Shown: positions 42,797 to 52,631, counted from the stretch's first letter. The stretch is 64,000 nt of DNA from an uncultured Ruminococcus sp. (GCA_900315755.1 ONAI01000006.1:1-64000), one strand, 5' to 3'. Notes: generated by a model not told the origin, from the sequence alone. Numbers and translations are program-made.

Positions 42797-44317
42797 ATGA
42801 AAAAAACTCGAATAACAGCTGCTGTGATCGCAATGCTTATCGCAGGCAATACTGCCGCTTCAAATATATTTCCGGATAAAAAGCATCTCACCTCGGCAAA
42901 TGCCGTCAGCACAGCAGGCTCGGGAATCGTTTCCGGCGATGTCAACGCCGACGGTGATTTCAATATTGCCGACATACTGCTCCTGCAAAAATGGCTGCTT
43001 GCTGTTCCGGATACTGTCATTGCCGACTGGAAGTCCGCTGACTTCTGCGCCGATGACCGCCTGAACGCTTACGACCTCTGTCTCATGAAGCGCCGATACT
43101 TCGGAACATCACCGGACACACACCTAATATGGTCGGATGAGTTCAGCGGAAATACCCTCGATACTTCAAAATGGGCATACGAACTCGGCAACTGGAAGTT
43201 AGATGCAAACGGGAATTACATCACTAACGGCTGGGGCAACAACGAGCAGGAATTCTACACGGATTCAAATGCCTCTGTACATGACGGTATCCTCACGATC
43301 GCCGCCCGCAAAGAAAAATACAGCGATCCCGTACAAGGCGAATACGAATACACCTCAGCGCGTCTCAGCACTCAGCACCTGTTTTCGACCTGCGGCGGAC
43401 GTATCGAGGTACGTGCCCGCTGCGATTCCGGAAAATCGCTCTGGCCGGCTATATGGATGCTGCCCGAGGACAGTGTTTACGGCGGCTGGGCTGCTTCCGG
43501 CGAAATTGACATCATGGAAGGCTGGGGCAGTACGCCAGATAAGGTCTGCGGTACTATCCATTTCGGGGATGTTTGGCCAAACAATACCTATCTCACCGGA
43601 AACTATAATTTCACCGAGGGAGATTCCTCCGAAAGCTGGCATACCTACGCTGTTGAATGGGAATCCGGCGAGATACGCTGGTATGTTGACGATAAGCTTT
43701 ACAGCAAGCAGTCCGAATGGTATTCTGCAAACCGCAAATACCCTGCCCCGTTCGATCAGAACTTCTACCTGATACTGAACCTTGCGGTTGGCGGTCATTT
43801 TGACGGCATAGACGGTGTTTACGCCGATCCTTCGGTATTCGCGGACGGTGAGAAGCATTTCGATATAGATTATGTGCGCGTATACGACCTTGATAAGCCA
43901 TTCGCACCAACTCCTGTGACTTCTCTGCCGCTTGAAGCCTACATCGAAGGTGCAGACGCTTCGCTTGTAAACAAGGACGGTCAGACCGAGATCACCATAA
44001 ATAATACGGGTTCGCTTGAATACGGAGTTATTGGACTTATCCGCGCAAACAAAGTAAGCGCAGGCGAAAAGCATACCCTTTCATTTGATGTGTCGTCAAC
44101 TGCCGCGAGGGATATGATAGTTACCGCCGAGGATGCCGTATACAACCGCTACCTCAATGAAAAACTAACAATAACGCCAGAAAAAACGCACTACTCTTTT
44201 GATGTCACATTTGACGAGGATATGTCCATAGACCTCAAATTCCAGCTTGGCAGCATCGGAGATTCATCATCTGCCGGAAGCCATACCGTCACCCTGAGCA
44301 ATATCACATGGGAATAA
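42797..44317 (+). CDS. Cellulosomal GH16 beta-glucanase with N-terminal dockerin
   Basis: 506 residues. A signal peptide (about 1-36) is followed by a type I dockerin (about 46-102) with two calcium-binding repeats, GDVNADGDFNIADILLLQKW and ADFCADDRLNAYDLCLMKRR. The GH16 domain (about 108-370) keeps the catalytic SGEIDIMEGWG (ExDxxE, near 236-241) of the laminarinase/lichenase clade. The last 130 residues form a beta-sandwich like CBM4/CBM16. It should cleave beta-1,3 or mixed-linkage glucans while docked to a cohesin scaffold. AAGGAG precedes the ATG. N-terminal placement of the dockerin is less common than C-terminal. Confidence 0.94.
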   Translation: MKKTRITAAVIAMLIAGNTAASNIFPDKKHLTSANAVSTAGSGIVSGDVNADGDFNIADILLLQKWLLAVPDTVIADWKSADFCADDRLNAYDLCLMKRRYFGTSPDTHLIWSDEFSGNTLDTSKWAYELGNWKLDANGNYITNGWGNNEQEFYTDSNASVHDGILTIAARKEKYSDPVQGEYEYTSARLSTQHLFSTCGGRIEVRARCDSGKSLWPAIWMLPEDSVYGGWAASGEIDIMEGWGSTPDKVCGTIHFGDVWPNNTYLTGNYNFTEGDSSESWHTYAVEWESGEIRWYVDDKLYSKQSEWYSANRKYPAPFDQNFYLILNLAVGGHFDGIDGVYADPSVFADGEKHFDIDYVRVYDLDKPFAPTPVTSLPLEAYIEGADASLVNKDGQTEITINNTGSLEYGVIGLIRANKVSAGEKHTLSFDVSSTAARDMIVTAEDAVYNRYLNEKLTITPEKTHYSFDVTFDEDMSIDLKFQLGSIGDSSSAGSHTVTLSNITWE

Positions 44318-44438
44318 ACTAATCAATACGTATTGACAGCAAAACAGCCACAAAGAAGCATCACCTTCCATATATTACTTCCGGAGCTTTTATACCGCTG
44401 CGAAATAAAAGTCTTTTTAAAGGTGACGGAATCAATCA

Positions 44439-44471
44439 GGGGCAAACCTTTCCTTCAGAAAGGTTTGCCCC
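44439..44471. terminator. Terminator between convergent GH16 and GH95 genes
   Basis: GGGGCAAACCTTTC-CTTCA-GAAAGGTTTGCCCC, a perfect 14-bp stem usable from either side. Confidence 0.85.
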
Positions 44472-44529
44472 TTGTTAGTTACTGATATAGCTGCAATAAG
44501 AGTAGAGCACATATGGCTTTTTTAATTGC

Positions 44530-47500
44530 TTATTTCTGATAATTTGCAGCGTGTACGAGCGCACGTCTCATAAGTATGAGGTCGAAACCGTTAAGCTTCT
44601 TGTCATCTGTAAAGTCTCCGGCTTTCCATTTTTCGAGAGAAGCCGTATTGCTTCCCACAAGCCATTTCTGAAGCTTTACCACATCCGCAGCACCGAATTC
44701 GCCGTCGTCGTTCACATCCCCGTAAAGAGGCTTGAAGCTGAAGCTGTCGACGTTGAAGAGGTAACCGTCATCGCCCCTGCACACGATATAAACGTCCTGT
44801 AAGTCCATACATCTGCTGAGGTTACAGCTGAATGTTTTGTAGTCCGACCATGCATCTGTCGGTGAAATATCACATTTGCCTATCAGCGGACCTGTCTCAC
44901 TTCCGAGGTGTATCTCAGCTGTACCGCCCTCGCCTGCACTTGAAGCCCTGATACTGAACTCAGAAGCTCCGAGGAAGAAATCGAGATCATATACTGCGAA
45001 AACGCTTCCGTCCCTGATATAGCCTATATCGCTGTAAGTGTCGTTATGCTCAATTTTTATGCCGCCTGCCAGTACATCACTGTTTTCGGCTTCGATAGCA
45101 GTTTTGTAAGGCGATATTCCGATTGCCGGAGCCTCTGTACCGCTGTAAAGTCCGAACTCGCAGACCTTAACGCCGCCCTCATTATCCTGCGTCGGAGTAA
45201 TCAGCTGAAGCCTGAAATATCTTGCGCTTATCTCCGGAAGTCTGCGGCTGAACGATGTCTTAGTGTTGCCGAAGAGCGAATCGGCTTCCTGCCAGTTTTC
45301 ACCGTCACTGCTGTATTGCAGCTTCATGTCTCTTGCATTGAAATTGCCGCCGCCGAAGCATACCGACCACTTGCTCACATCAGTCTTTTTGCCAAGATCA
45401 ACAGAAAGCCAATAGCTCTTTGCACCGCTTACTGCTTCCCATGGAGTTGAATCAGAGCCGTCGATAGCTGCCGATGCGTTTCCGTTCGAAGCGGAAGCCT
45501 TGCCTGATAACGCAACATTTCCAACATACTGAACATTTTCAGTGAGACGAAGCTTGCCGTCAAGGTGATAAACGCCGCCTTTTTCTGTATCAAAGCATAT
45601 TCTTCTGCTGCCGTTTCTTACGGTGCATATCCCGCCGGACTTTGAAAGTATCGCTGCGCCGGTAAGTGCGCCGTTTTCCCAGCTGAGTTCCTGTATCTCG
45701 AAGTTTCCTCTTGCACAGAGACCGTTCACATGACCTGTCTTCCATGCACCCGGAAGTGCCGGAAGAAGCGAGATCTCATCGTTCTGGCTCTGGAGAAGCA
45801 TCTCGGTCACGCCGGATGTAAAGCCGAAATTTCCGTCTATCTGGAAAGGCGGATGAGCGTCCCAGAGGTTAGCGTAAAGTCTGCCGCTCTCTGTTCCGTT
45901 TACAGGTGATATGAGCAGCTTTACGAGGTTGTAGGCGTGTTCACCGTCCTCAAGTCTTGCCCAGCAATTGAGCTTCCACGCCTCCGACCAGCCTGTACCG
46001 GCATCGCCGCGGTGTTCAAGAGCCGTAGCAGCAGCGGCTGAGATAGTATCATTAGTAGACGGGCTGTACTCATTTCCGGGAAACAGACCGTAAATGTGCG
46101 AGATATGACGGTGAGTCTCATTGGGGTTATCCCAGTCGTAAGCCCACTCGGTCAGCTGACCGTATTTACCGGTCTGAGGCGGACGTATCATTGAGAGATT
46201 CTTCTCAACGTCCGAACTGAAATCAGCGTCCACGCCAAGCTTTGCAGCAGCCTCAGCCGTATCCTGAAACAGCTCACGGCAGATAGCGTTATCCATAGTG
46301 ACACTGTAAGAACAGTAAACGTTGTCGTTCCATTTATAGCCCGGAAGCGGAAGCTCCGGAGATGCGCTCGGACTAATGACCATATATGTCTGACCATCTA
46401 TCTCCTGCGGAATCAAAAGCTTGTTCAGGAAAGCCGTGCTTCCCTTGATAACGGGGTAGACCTCTTCAAGATAGGAATCATCCTGATTGAAGCGGTAAGC
46501 ATCATAGAGCATATTGCTTATCCATGCGCCGCCTGTCGGCCACAAGCCCCACTGACCGTCGATAGGACCTGTTCTGTTCCATATATCGGTATTGTGATGC
46601 AGTACCCAGCCCTCGTCAATGCCGTACTGAGTCTGTGCGGTTTTATGTCCGGACACAGTAAGTGCCTTTGCCTTTTCCACGAATGGTATAAAGCACTCTG
46701 AAAGATTGGTAGTCAGTGCCGGCCAATAATTCATTTCATAATTGATATTAGTAGTGGATTTGCTTCCCCATGCAGGGCTTGAATACTTATTCCATATTCC
46801 CTGAAGATTCATCGCCTGAGCACCGCGTGAACCGCTTATCATGAGATAACGTCCGTATTGATACAGAGTTTCGACCATTTTCGGATCGTTGGTCTTGGCG
46901 AATTCTGAGATACGTGTCTCAACTGTTTTTGTATCAGCAGCAGTGCTGTCTCCGCCGAGATCAAGGTCAACACGGTGCATGAGTGAACTGAAATCCTCAG
47001 CGTGACGCTTATACAGCTCTTCATAGCTCATACCGTCAACATTTCTCAGGTCTCTTGCAGAATCGCCCTTTTCATCGCCGTTACAGGTCTGAGCGTCAAC
47101 AAAATTGGTACGTATAGAAGTTACGAGCATTACAGAATCAGCACCGTCTACACTTATCCTGCCGTCGCCGCTGCCAAGTCTTCCGCCGTCGGGAATGACC
47201 TTCGTCCTTGCACAGTAATACACCGCGCCTTTTGTCCAGCAGTCGTCATCGCCGTGTCCGCAAGCCACAAGGGTATCTCCGTCAACAGAGACAGTTCCGT
47301 TGAGAAGTCCGTCGTAACCGGCTGAGAATGATACCGATCCGGAATCGTTACAGGTTATGCGGGTAACCATTACCTGATCCGGATAGCTCACAAAGCTTTC
47401 ACGGAGATAATGCTTGCCATTAAAAGTATATTCAGTGGAAGTGACGCCGGTATTCATATCGAGCCGGCGTGAATAATCGCCTACCTTATCGTGTCCGGTC

Positions 47501-47973
47501 GCAATCTTTATCATGCCTACCTTCTGATATTTCGCCTGACCGCCGCCTATCATCTTTGAACCGATAATGTCGTTTGCCTCTTTATACTTACCGGCTGAAA
47601 GCAGCTGCTGCACCTCTTTAAGGTAGTTTGCTGCGCCCTCTCTGTCGTTTGAACCCGGTCCGGCACTCCACACGGTACACTCATTCAGGTCTATCCACTC
47701 CGTCGGACAGTTGCCGTAGACCATAGCTCCGATACGTCCGTTTCCGAGCGGAAGCGCCCTGTAAAACGATTCTGCGTTATCGAAAGCATTGTCCTTACTG
47801 TAAGTTCCCGCCTGAGAATCATATCGCATAATGAGATCCGGATCGCTTATGATCTCAGAAGCAATACCTGTCTCTCCTGTACTGCAAGTCCCCCTGCAAG
47901 GCATGAGATTTGCCGAACCTACGACCATTGCCGAAGCACAGACTACGGCTATGGCTCTTTTTAGTTTTTGCAT
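44530..47973 (-). CDS. Cellulosomal GH95 alpha-L-fucosidase/galactosidase with CBMs and dockerin
   Basis: 1147 residues. Signal peptide (about 1-30); GH95 catalytic region (about 50-800) with NINYEMNYWPA (Asn pair), HHNTDIW, GTGWSEAWK and PFQIDGNFGF (catalytic Asp); an F5/8 type C (CBM32-like) module (about 805-935); a CBM6/CBM35-like module (about 950-1075); and a C-terminal dockerin (about 1080-1140) with GDVNDDGEFGAADVVKLQKW and GDFTDDKKLNGFDLILMRRA. GH95 enzymes remove alpha-1,2-L-fucose or L-galactose from xyloglucan and host glycans. The ATG at 47971-47973 has GGAGGG upstream. Monocistronic behind its own promoter. Confidence 0.95.
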   Translation of the reverse strand: MQKLKRAIAVVCASAMVVGSANLMPCRGTCSTGETGIASEIISDPDLIMRYDSQAGTYSKDNAFDNAESFYRALPLGNGRIGAMVYGNCPTEWIDLNECTVWSAGPGSNDREGAANYLKEVQQLLSAGKYKEANDIIGSKMIGGGQAKYQKVGMIKIATGHDKVGDYSRRLDMNTGVTSTEYTFNGKHYLRESFVSYPDQVMVTRITCNDSGSVSFSAGYDGLLNGTVSVDGDTLVACGHGDDDCWTKGAVYYCARTKVIPDGGRLGSGDGRISVDGADSVMLVTSIRTNFVDAQTCNGDEKGDSARDLRNVDGMSYEELYKRHAEDFSSLMHRVDLDLGGDSTAADTKTVETRISEFAKTNDPKMVETLYQYGRYLMISGSRGAQAMNLQGIWNKYSSPAWGSKSTTNINYEMNYWPALTTNLSECFIPFVEKAKALTVSGHKTAQTQYGIDEGWVLHHNTDIWNRTGPIDGQWGLWPTGGAWISNMLYDAYRFNQDDSYLEEVYPVIKGSTAFLNKLLIPQEIDGQTYMVISPSASPELPLPGYKWNDNVYCSYSVTMDNAICRELFQDTAEAAAKLGVDADFSSDVEKNLSMIRPPQTGKYGQLTEWAYDWDNPNETHRHISHIYGLFPGNEYSPSTNDTISAAAATALEHRGDAGTGWSEAWKLNCWARLEDGEHAYNLVKLLISPVNGTESGRLYANLWDAHPPFQIDGNFGFTSGVTEMLLQSQNDEISLLPALPGAWKTGHVNGLCARGNFEIQELSWENGALTGAAILSKSGGICTVRNGSRRICFDTEKGGVYHLDGKLRLTENVQYVGNVALSGKASASNGNASAAIDGSDSTPWEAVSGAKSYWLSVDLGKKTDVSKWSVCFGGGNFNARDMKLQYSSDGENWQEADSLFGNTKTSFSRRLPEISARYFRLQLITPTQDNEGGVKVCEFGLYSGTEAPAIGISPYKTAIEAENSDVLAGGIKIEHNDTYSDIGYIRDGSVFAVYDLDFFLGASEFSIRASSAGEGGTAEIHLGSETGPLIGKCDISPTDAWSDYKTFSCNLSRCMDLQDVYIVCRGDDGYLFNVDSFSFKPLYGDVNDDGEFGAADVVKLQKWLVGSNTASLEKWKAGDFTDDKKLNGFDLILMRRALVHAANYQK

Positions 47974-48064
47974 AAGAATCCCTCCAGACATTTTTGTGTA
48001 TCAGCACCGCTTATTGTCTGTATAGCGGCAAATGCTGAAAAAACGTTCCCCATTTTCAGCTATA

Positions 48065-48093
48065 ATTATACCACGGCGAATAGTATATGTCAA
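48065..48093 (-). promoter_or_regulatory. Promoter of the GH95 gene
   Basis: Minus strand TTGACA (48088-48093), 17 bp, TATAAT (48065-48070). Confidence 0.8.
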
Positions 48094-48193
48094 CTAAAAT
48101 ATTCAAGAATCAGCAAAAAAACAGTTAAAATCCAACAACCAGCAGCTGAACGATCATTTGTTATGAAAATGATCCGTTTAAGCGCCTTAACTC

Positions 48194-48222
48194 TTGACTT
48201 TTCAGCCGAAATAAGGTAAAAT
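48194..48222 (+). promoter_or_regulatory. Promoter of the acyltransferase gene
   Basis: TTGACT (48194-48199), 17 bp, TAAAAT (48217-48222). Confidence 0.7.
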
Positions 48223-48282
48223 ATATTTGTTGTTTTTTCTGACAAGAAGTTTCAATAACATATTTATAAAGGAGATAATCAC

Positions 48283-49458
48283 ATGAGTTCAAAAAAAACA
48301 CGTCATCGTGCAGGTGCAGCAGCTGCTGAAACTGCCGCACCTGCTGTCGCAGCAGCACCCCAAGCAAGTTCACGTAACTATGGAATAGACCTCCTGCGTC
48401 TTGTTGCGATGTTCTATATCGTTATACAACACATTTTCCTTCAGGGCGGTGCAATGTATACGACGACCGCTGATTCAACACAGTATCACATATCCCACTT
48501 CCTCGAAGTTTTCACCTACTGCGGCGCTAATATCTTCGCACTCATCAGCGGATATGTCTGCGTTACCGAAAAGGAAAAGCCTGTTAAGTTTGCATCTTAC
48601 CTCAACCTCTGGCTTGAGATACTCTTCTATGGTCTCGCCGCATTAGTATTCTACTGCTGCATGGGACACGCCGGCGATCTTACAAGAATGGATTTCTATG
48701 GAATATTCCTCCCTGTTATCAGCAGCTCTTACTGGTACTTCTCCGCATATACCGGCCTGTTCGTATTAATGCCGATACTCAATGCAGGTATTCGCAACTC
48801 ATCAAAGGAAACCCTGCGATATGTCTTTATCGCTATGATCCTCGCCTTTGCAACCATCAGTATGATGCTCAAATACGTAGGTGTCGGAAGCGGCTATACT
48901 ACCTTCTGGCTCGTTCTTCTCTACATCTTCGGTGCGATAATCAAGAAATGTGAGATAGGCAAGCGTATCCCTTCGATCGTAAGCATAATACTCATATTGC
49001 TCCTGACCTATGTCAGCAACAAGTGGAAAATGAAGGCAACTGAACACACTGTTGGTCCTCTTACTGTTGATAAAGCACTGCTCTCAAAATACACATCTAT
49101 CACTATCGTGGTCATCGCAATGCTTCATGTTATCATGTTCGCAAAAATGAGGATGCCGGGATGGCTCATAAAATTCGTAAAGTTTGCCGGTCCATGCTCG
49201 TTTGCGATATACGTCATAAACTGTCAGTCGCTCATATGGGATCATTATTTCAAAAACGGCTTCCGTTCCTTCGGACAAAAGGATACTTTACCATTATTAC
49301 TGAGCGTATTCGGAAGCGCTCTCCTGTTCGTAGCAGGTGCGATCATAGTGGACCGTATACGTATCGCATTGTTCAAGGCAATGCACGTTTCTCAGTTCAC
49401 CGCATGGGTGGAAAAGAAATTCCGTGCATTTTTCGGTAAGATCTGCGAGATCATCTGA
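48283..49458 (+). CDS. Acyltransferase family 3 membrane protein
   Basis: 391 residues. An Ala-rich N-terminus is followed by YGIDLLRLVAMFYIVIQHIF, the opening helix with the conserved Arg and His of the OafA/WecH-like acyltransferase family, and about ten membrane helices. Such proteins move acyl groups (often acetyl or succinyl) onto sugars or other cell-surface molecules. A conserved YWYFSAYTGLFVLMPILN segment matches the WecH-like branch. AAAGGAG precedes the ATG. The acceptor is unknown. Confidence 0.9.
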   Translation: MSSKKTRHRAGAAAAETAAPAVAAAPQASSRNYGIDLLRLVAMFYIVIQHIFLQGGAMYTTTADSTQYHISHFLEVFTYCGANIFALISGYVCVTEKEKPVKFASYLNLWLEILFYGLAALVFYCCMGHAGDLTRMDFYGIFLPVISSSYWYFSAYTGLFVLMPILNAGIRNSSKETLRYVFIAMILAFATISMMLKYVGVGSGYTTFWLVLLYIFGAIIKKCEIGKRIPSIVSIILILLLTYVSNKWKMKATEHTVGPLTVDKALLSKYTSITIVVIAMLHVIMFAKMRMPGWLIKFVKFAGPCSFAIYVINCQSLIWDHYFKNGFRSFGQKDTLPLLLSVFGSALLFVAGAIIVDRIRIALFKAMHVSQFTAWVEKKFRAFFGKICEII

Positions 49459-49495
49459 CCGGCAGCAGTTATGCTGAAACTTAATATAACATCAG

Positions 49496-49523
49496 GAGCG
49501 GACATTTTAGTCCGCTCATTTCT
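49496..49523 (+). terminator. Terminator after the acyltransferase gene
   Basis: GAGCGGAC-ATTTTA-GTCCGCTC followed by ATTTCTCTT. It abuts the next promoter. Confidence 0.8.
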
Positions 49524-49524
49524 C

Positions 49525-49553
49525 TTGACTCCCCGCCCGAAATGATGTATAAT
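49525..49553 (+). promoter_or_regulatory. Promoter of the DAHP synthase gene
   Basis: TTGACT (49525-49530), 17 bp, TATAAT (49548-49553). The leader is under 40 nt, so no riboswitch is likely. Confidence 0.8.
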
Positions 49554-49590
49554 AAGACGTATCAAAACAAAATAAGAAAGAATGATAATT

Positions 49591-50619
49591 ATGAATATGA
49601 ATTTCAAATGCAAGCTCCCGATACCTAAAGAGGTCAAGCAGGAATACCCTGTATCCGATGAGCTCCAGAAGGTCATCGAAGCCAGAAACGCTGAAATAGC
49701 CGACATAATCACCGGTAAGGACAACAGACTTCTCCTCATCATCGGACCTTGTTCCGCTGATAACGAAGACAGCGTTATCGACTATATTAACCGCCTGAGA
49801 GGTCTTCAGGAAAAGGTAAGCGACACAATACTCATAGTTCCGCGTATCTATACCAACAAGCCAAGAACTACCGGCAAGGGTTATAAGGGTATGCTCCACC
49901 AGCCTGATCCGAGCCAGAAGCCGGATATGTATAAAGGCATCGTAGCGATTCGCAAAATGCACCTTCGTGCAATACAGGAAACAGGCTTCACCTGTGCCGA
50001 TGAAATGCTCTACCCTGAGAATCACCGCTACCTCAACGATCTTCTCGGATATGTCGCAGTCGGTGCACGTTCTGTCGAGAACCAGCAGCACAGACTCACT
50101 GCAAGCGGACTTAATGTTCCTGTCGGTATGAAGAATCCGGTCAGCGGAAGTATGAACGTACTCATGAACTCAATTGAGGCAGCGCAGTCCGGACACACCT
50201 TCCTTTACAGAGGCTGGGAAGTCAGCACAGAAGGCAATCCTCTCGCCCATGCTATTCTCAGAGGCTATGAGAACCACCACAGTCAGAGTATGCCGAACTA
50301 TCACTACGAGCACCTCCAGCTGTTATCTGAGCTTTATCACGCTAAGGGCTTCAGCAATCCTGCTGCTGTCATTGACGCTAACCACTGCAATTCCGGCAAG
50401 CACCACCTCGAACAGCCAAGAATAGTCAAGGAGGTCCTTTACAGCCGCCGCTATAACGATGATATACGCAAGCTTGTAAAAGGCTTCATGGTCGAAAGCT
50501 ACATCGAGGACGGCTCTCAGAAAATTGATGAGCACATCTACGGAAAGTCTATCACCGATCCGTGTCTTGGCTGGGAAAAAACTGAAAAAATGGTACTTGA
50601 GATCGCAGACAGAGTATAA
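49591..50619 (+). CDS. 3-deoxy-7-phosphoheptulonate (DAHP) synthase, class I alpha (AroFGH type)
   Basis: 342 residues. It condenses phosphoenolpyruvate and erythrose 4-phosphate, the first step of the shikimate pathway. Motifs are LLIIGPCSADN, PRTTGKGYKG with the Lys-Gly-X8 loop, GARSVENQQHR, GMKNPVSG and the metal ligands in IDANHCNSGK. The three ATGs at 49582, 49591 and 49597 are in frame; 49591 has the best spacing from AAGAAAG. It supplies chorismate for the trp operon on the same window. No ACT-type regulatory domain. Confidence 0.93.
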   Translation: MNMNFKCKLPIPKEVKQEYPVSDELQKVIEARNAEIADIITGKDNRLLLIIGPCSADNEDSVIDYINRLRGLQEKVSDTILIVPRIYTNKPRTTGKGYKGMLHQPDPSQKPDMYKGIVAIRKMHLRAIQETGFTCADEMLYPENHRYLNDLLGYVAVGARSVENQQHRLTASGLNVPVGMKNPVSGSMNVLMNSIEAAQSGHTFLYRGWEVSTEGNPLAHAILRGYENHHSQSMPNYHYEHLQLLSELYHAKGFSNPAAVIDANHCNSGKHHLEQPRIVKEVLYSRRYNDDIRKLVKGFMVESYIEDGSQKIDEHIYGKSITDPCLGWEKTEKMVLEIADRV

Positions 50620-50625
50620 TACCGC

Positions 50626-50663
50626 AAGCCATAAAGAAGCCGCGCTTCTTTATGGCTTTTTTT
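50626..50663 (+). terminator. Terminator after DAHP synthase
   Basis: AAGCCATAAAGAAGC-CGC-GCTTCTTTATGGCTT followed by TTTTTG. Confidence 0.93.
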
Positions 50664-50731
50664 GTTGAGCATACATTAAGCACAACCTAACAAAATTAGC
50701 GTTTACCGCATTCAAAACACTCACAAAATCA

Positions 50732-50760
50732 TTGAAACGAGCATATAAATGTGCTATAAT
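50732..50760 (+). promoter_or_regulatory. Promoter of the cation diffusion facilitator gene
   Basis: TTGAAA (50732-50737), 17 bp, TATAAT (50755-50760). Confidence 0.7.
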
Positions 50761-50781
50761 AAATGAAAACGGGGTGATGAA

Positions 50782-51873
50782 TTGGAACGTGAAAAAGTTA
50801 TTATACGTACCAGCATGATAGGGATCATTACAAACATCATGCTGGCTTTATTCAAAGCGATAATAGGCATCATTGCAGGCTCAATAGTGGTCGTTCTCGA
50901 TGCTCTTAACAACCTGAGCGATGTTATTTCGTCAGTAGTTACTATAATCGGTACTAAACTTGCAGGCAAAAAGCCCGACAAAGAACATCCGCTCGGACAC
51001 GGCAGGGCGGAATATATCGGAACTATGCTCGTTGCCGGTATCATACTCTATGCCGGTATCATAGCCGGAAAGGAATCTGCCGAAAGGATATTCAATAAGG
51101 GCAAGCCTGATTATTCGGTATTGTCGCTTGTAATAATCGCAGCGGCAGTAGTTGTAAAAATAGTGCTTGGAAAATACGTATCTGCAAAAGGACGCGAGGT
51201 AAACTCCGGTTCTCTTATCGCATCCGGCTCAGATGCCCTGTTTGACGCGGTATTGTCCTCGTCCGTGCTTGCAAGTGCGCTCATATTCAAATTCAGCGGA
51301 ATTAACCTTGAAGCTTATGTCGGACTGCTCATCTCCGCCTTTATCATTCGTGCAGGTATCGAAATGCTCCGCGAAACTATCGACGATATTCTCGGAAAAC
51401 GTATGGACAGGGATGTCATTAATTCGATAAGTGATACTATTTGCAGCGATGAAAAAGTCCTCGGTGCATATGACCTTATACTTCACAGCTATGGTCAGGA
51501 TAAGCTTATCGGCTCGGTACACGTTGAAGTTCCTGCTGATATGACCGCTGCCGAGATCGACCGCATGGAGCGCCGCATCACTGAAAAAGTTTACAGCAGC
51601 CACGGCATAATCCTTGCAGGTATAGGTATCTATGCTATCGACCAGAATTGCAGCGACATAAGAGAAAATATACTCAATATAGTCCGCAGACATGACGGCG
51701 TTATCCAGATACACGGAATTTTCGTCGATACAGATGCCAAGAACCTTGTATTTGATGTCATCATCGACTACGAAAGAAAAGATAAATCAGAAATATTCAG
51801 CGCGGTCTGCGAGGACGTACAGAAAGCCTATCCTGACTGGAACGTCAGCGTAAATCTGGATATTGATATATAA
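50782..51873 (+). CDS. Cation diffusion facilitator family metal exporter
   Basis: 363 residues with a TTG start behind GGGGTGAT. Six membrane helices occupy about 10-205. The metal site residues appear in DALNNLSDVISS (helix 2) and ASGSDALFDAVLS (helix 5), and HPLGHGRAEYI is conserved in the family. The cytosolic C-terminal domain is longer than usual: a normal dimerisation domain is followed by a second, divergent ferredoxin-like copy (about 285-363). Likely exports Mn, Zn or Fe; the DxxxD helix-5 pattern favours Mn or Fe over Zn. Confidence 0.93.
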   Translation: MEREKVIIRTSMIGIITNIMLALFKAIIGIIAGSIVVVLDALNNLSDVISSVVTIIGTKLAGKKPDKEHPLGHGRAEYIGTMLVAGIILYAGIIAGKESAERIFNKGKPDYSVLSLVIIAAAVVVKIVLGKYVSAKGREVNSGSLIASGSDALFDAVLSSSVLASALIFKFSGINLEAYVGLLISAFIIRAGIEMLRETIDDILGKRMDRDVINSISDTICSDEKVLGAYDLILHSYGQDKLIGSVHVEVPADMTAAEIDRMERRITEKVYSSHGIILAGIGIYAIDQNCSDIRENILNIVRRHDGVIQIHGIFVDTDAKNLVFDVIIDYERKDKSEIFSAVCEDVQKAYPDWNVSVNLDIDI

Positions 51874-51909
51874 TTGCCGCTAATACAAGTCAGGATACCG
51901 GTAAATAAC

Positions 51910-52572
51910 ATGAATAAAGAATGGTCTGAACTGAATAAGACAATGCAGTCCCAAATAAAAAACAGGGACACTTACCGCAATGGCATAAACACTTTGTTTG
52001 AACTGCGCGATCAGCTGATGAAAACTGTCATATCATTCAGAGACGAACTTTCCAGATATGATTTTAATGCGATACCGTTTATAAATGCAGAAGGCTATCA
52101 CAGCAAGACTATCGCATATTCATTATGGCATATTTTCAGAATTGAGGATATAGTTGCACACACTCTGATTAACTGTGATGAACAGATATTCTTTTCAGGC
52201 GATTACCAGAAGCGCATCAACTCGCCGATAATCACAACAGGAAACGAGCTTGTAAGGAATGATATTTCTGATTTTTCAAAGGAATTGGATATTAATGAGC
52301 TGTATTCATATATTTCCGAGGTCAAAGAAAGTACCGAAGCTATTCTGCGCGAACTGCCCTACGAAATGCTGAAGCAAAAAGTTCCGGCAGAGCGCAGAGA
52401 AATACTGCAAAGCATGAATGTTGTAAGCAGCGACGAAAATGCTGTATGGCTTATTGACTACTGGTGCGGCAAAGACATCCGCGGATTGATACAAATGCCA
52501 TTTTCACGTCATTGGATAATGCACATAGAAGCAAGTTTGCGTATCAGGAATAAGATCCACAAACAGCAGTAA
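51910..52572 (+). CDS. DinB-like four-helix protein
   Basis: 220 residues. The helical pattern and the spaced histidines (YHSKTIAYSLWHIFRIEDIV and a C-terminal FSRHWIMHIEAS) match the DinB/YfiT metal-binding four-helix bundle family, whose members are often thiol-dependent transferases (bacillithiol or similar). The ATG at 51910 is used; its ribosome site is poor, so the start is uncertain. It lies 36 bp after the metal exporter and may be cotranscribed. Its substrate is unknown. Confidence 0.75.
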   Translation: MNKEWSELNKTMQSQIKNRDTYRNGINTLFELRDQLMKTVISFRDELSRYDFNAIPFINAEGYHSKTIAYSLWHIFRIEDIVAHTLINCDEQIFFSGDYQKRINSPIITTGNELVRNDISDFSKELDINELYSYISEVKESTEAILRELPYEMLKQKVPAERREILQSMNVVSSDENAVWLIDYWCGKDIRGLIQMPFSRHWIMHIEASLRIRNKIHKQQ

Positions 52573-52598
52573 CCTCCAGCGTTACTGATAACAAAATA

Positions 52599-52631
52599 TG
52601 CCCCGAAGTGATCCAAAACCACTCCGGGGCA
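52599..52631. terminator. Terminator between convergent genes
   Basis: TGCCCCG..CGGGGCA with further pairing of AGTG and CACT, flanked by A-rich and T-rich tracts; serves the DinB-like gene and the SCIFF operon. Confidence 0.85.

Noticed and set aside
43355..44074. Long open frame on the minus strand opposite the GH16 gene
   Set aside because: It is a shadow of the codon bias of the GH16 gene, has no ribosome site and encodes no recognisable domain.
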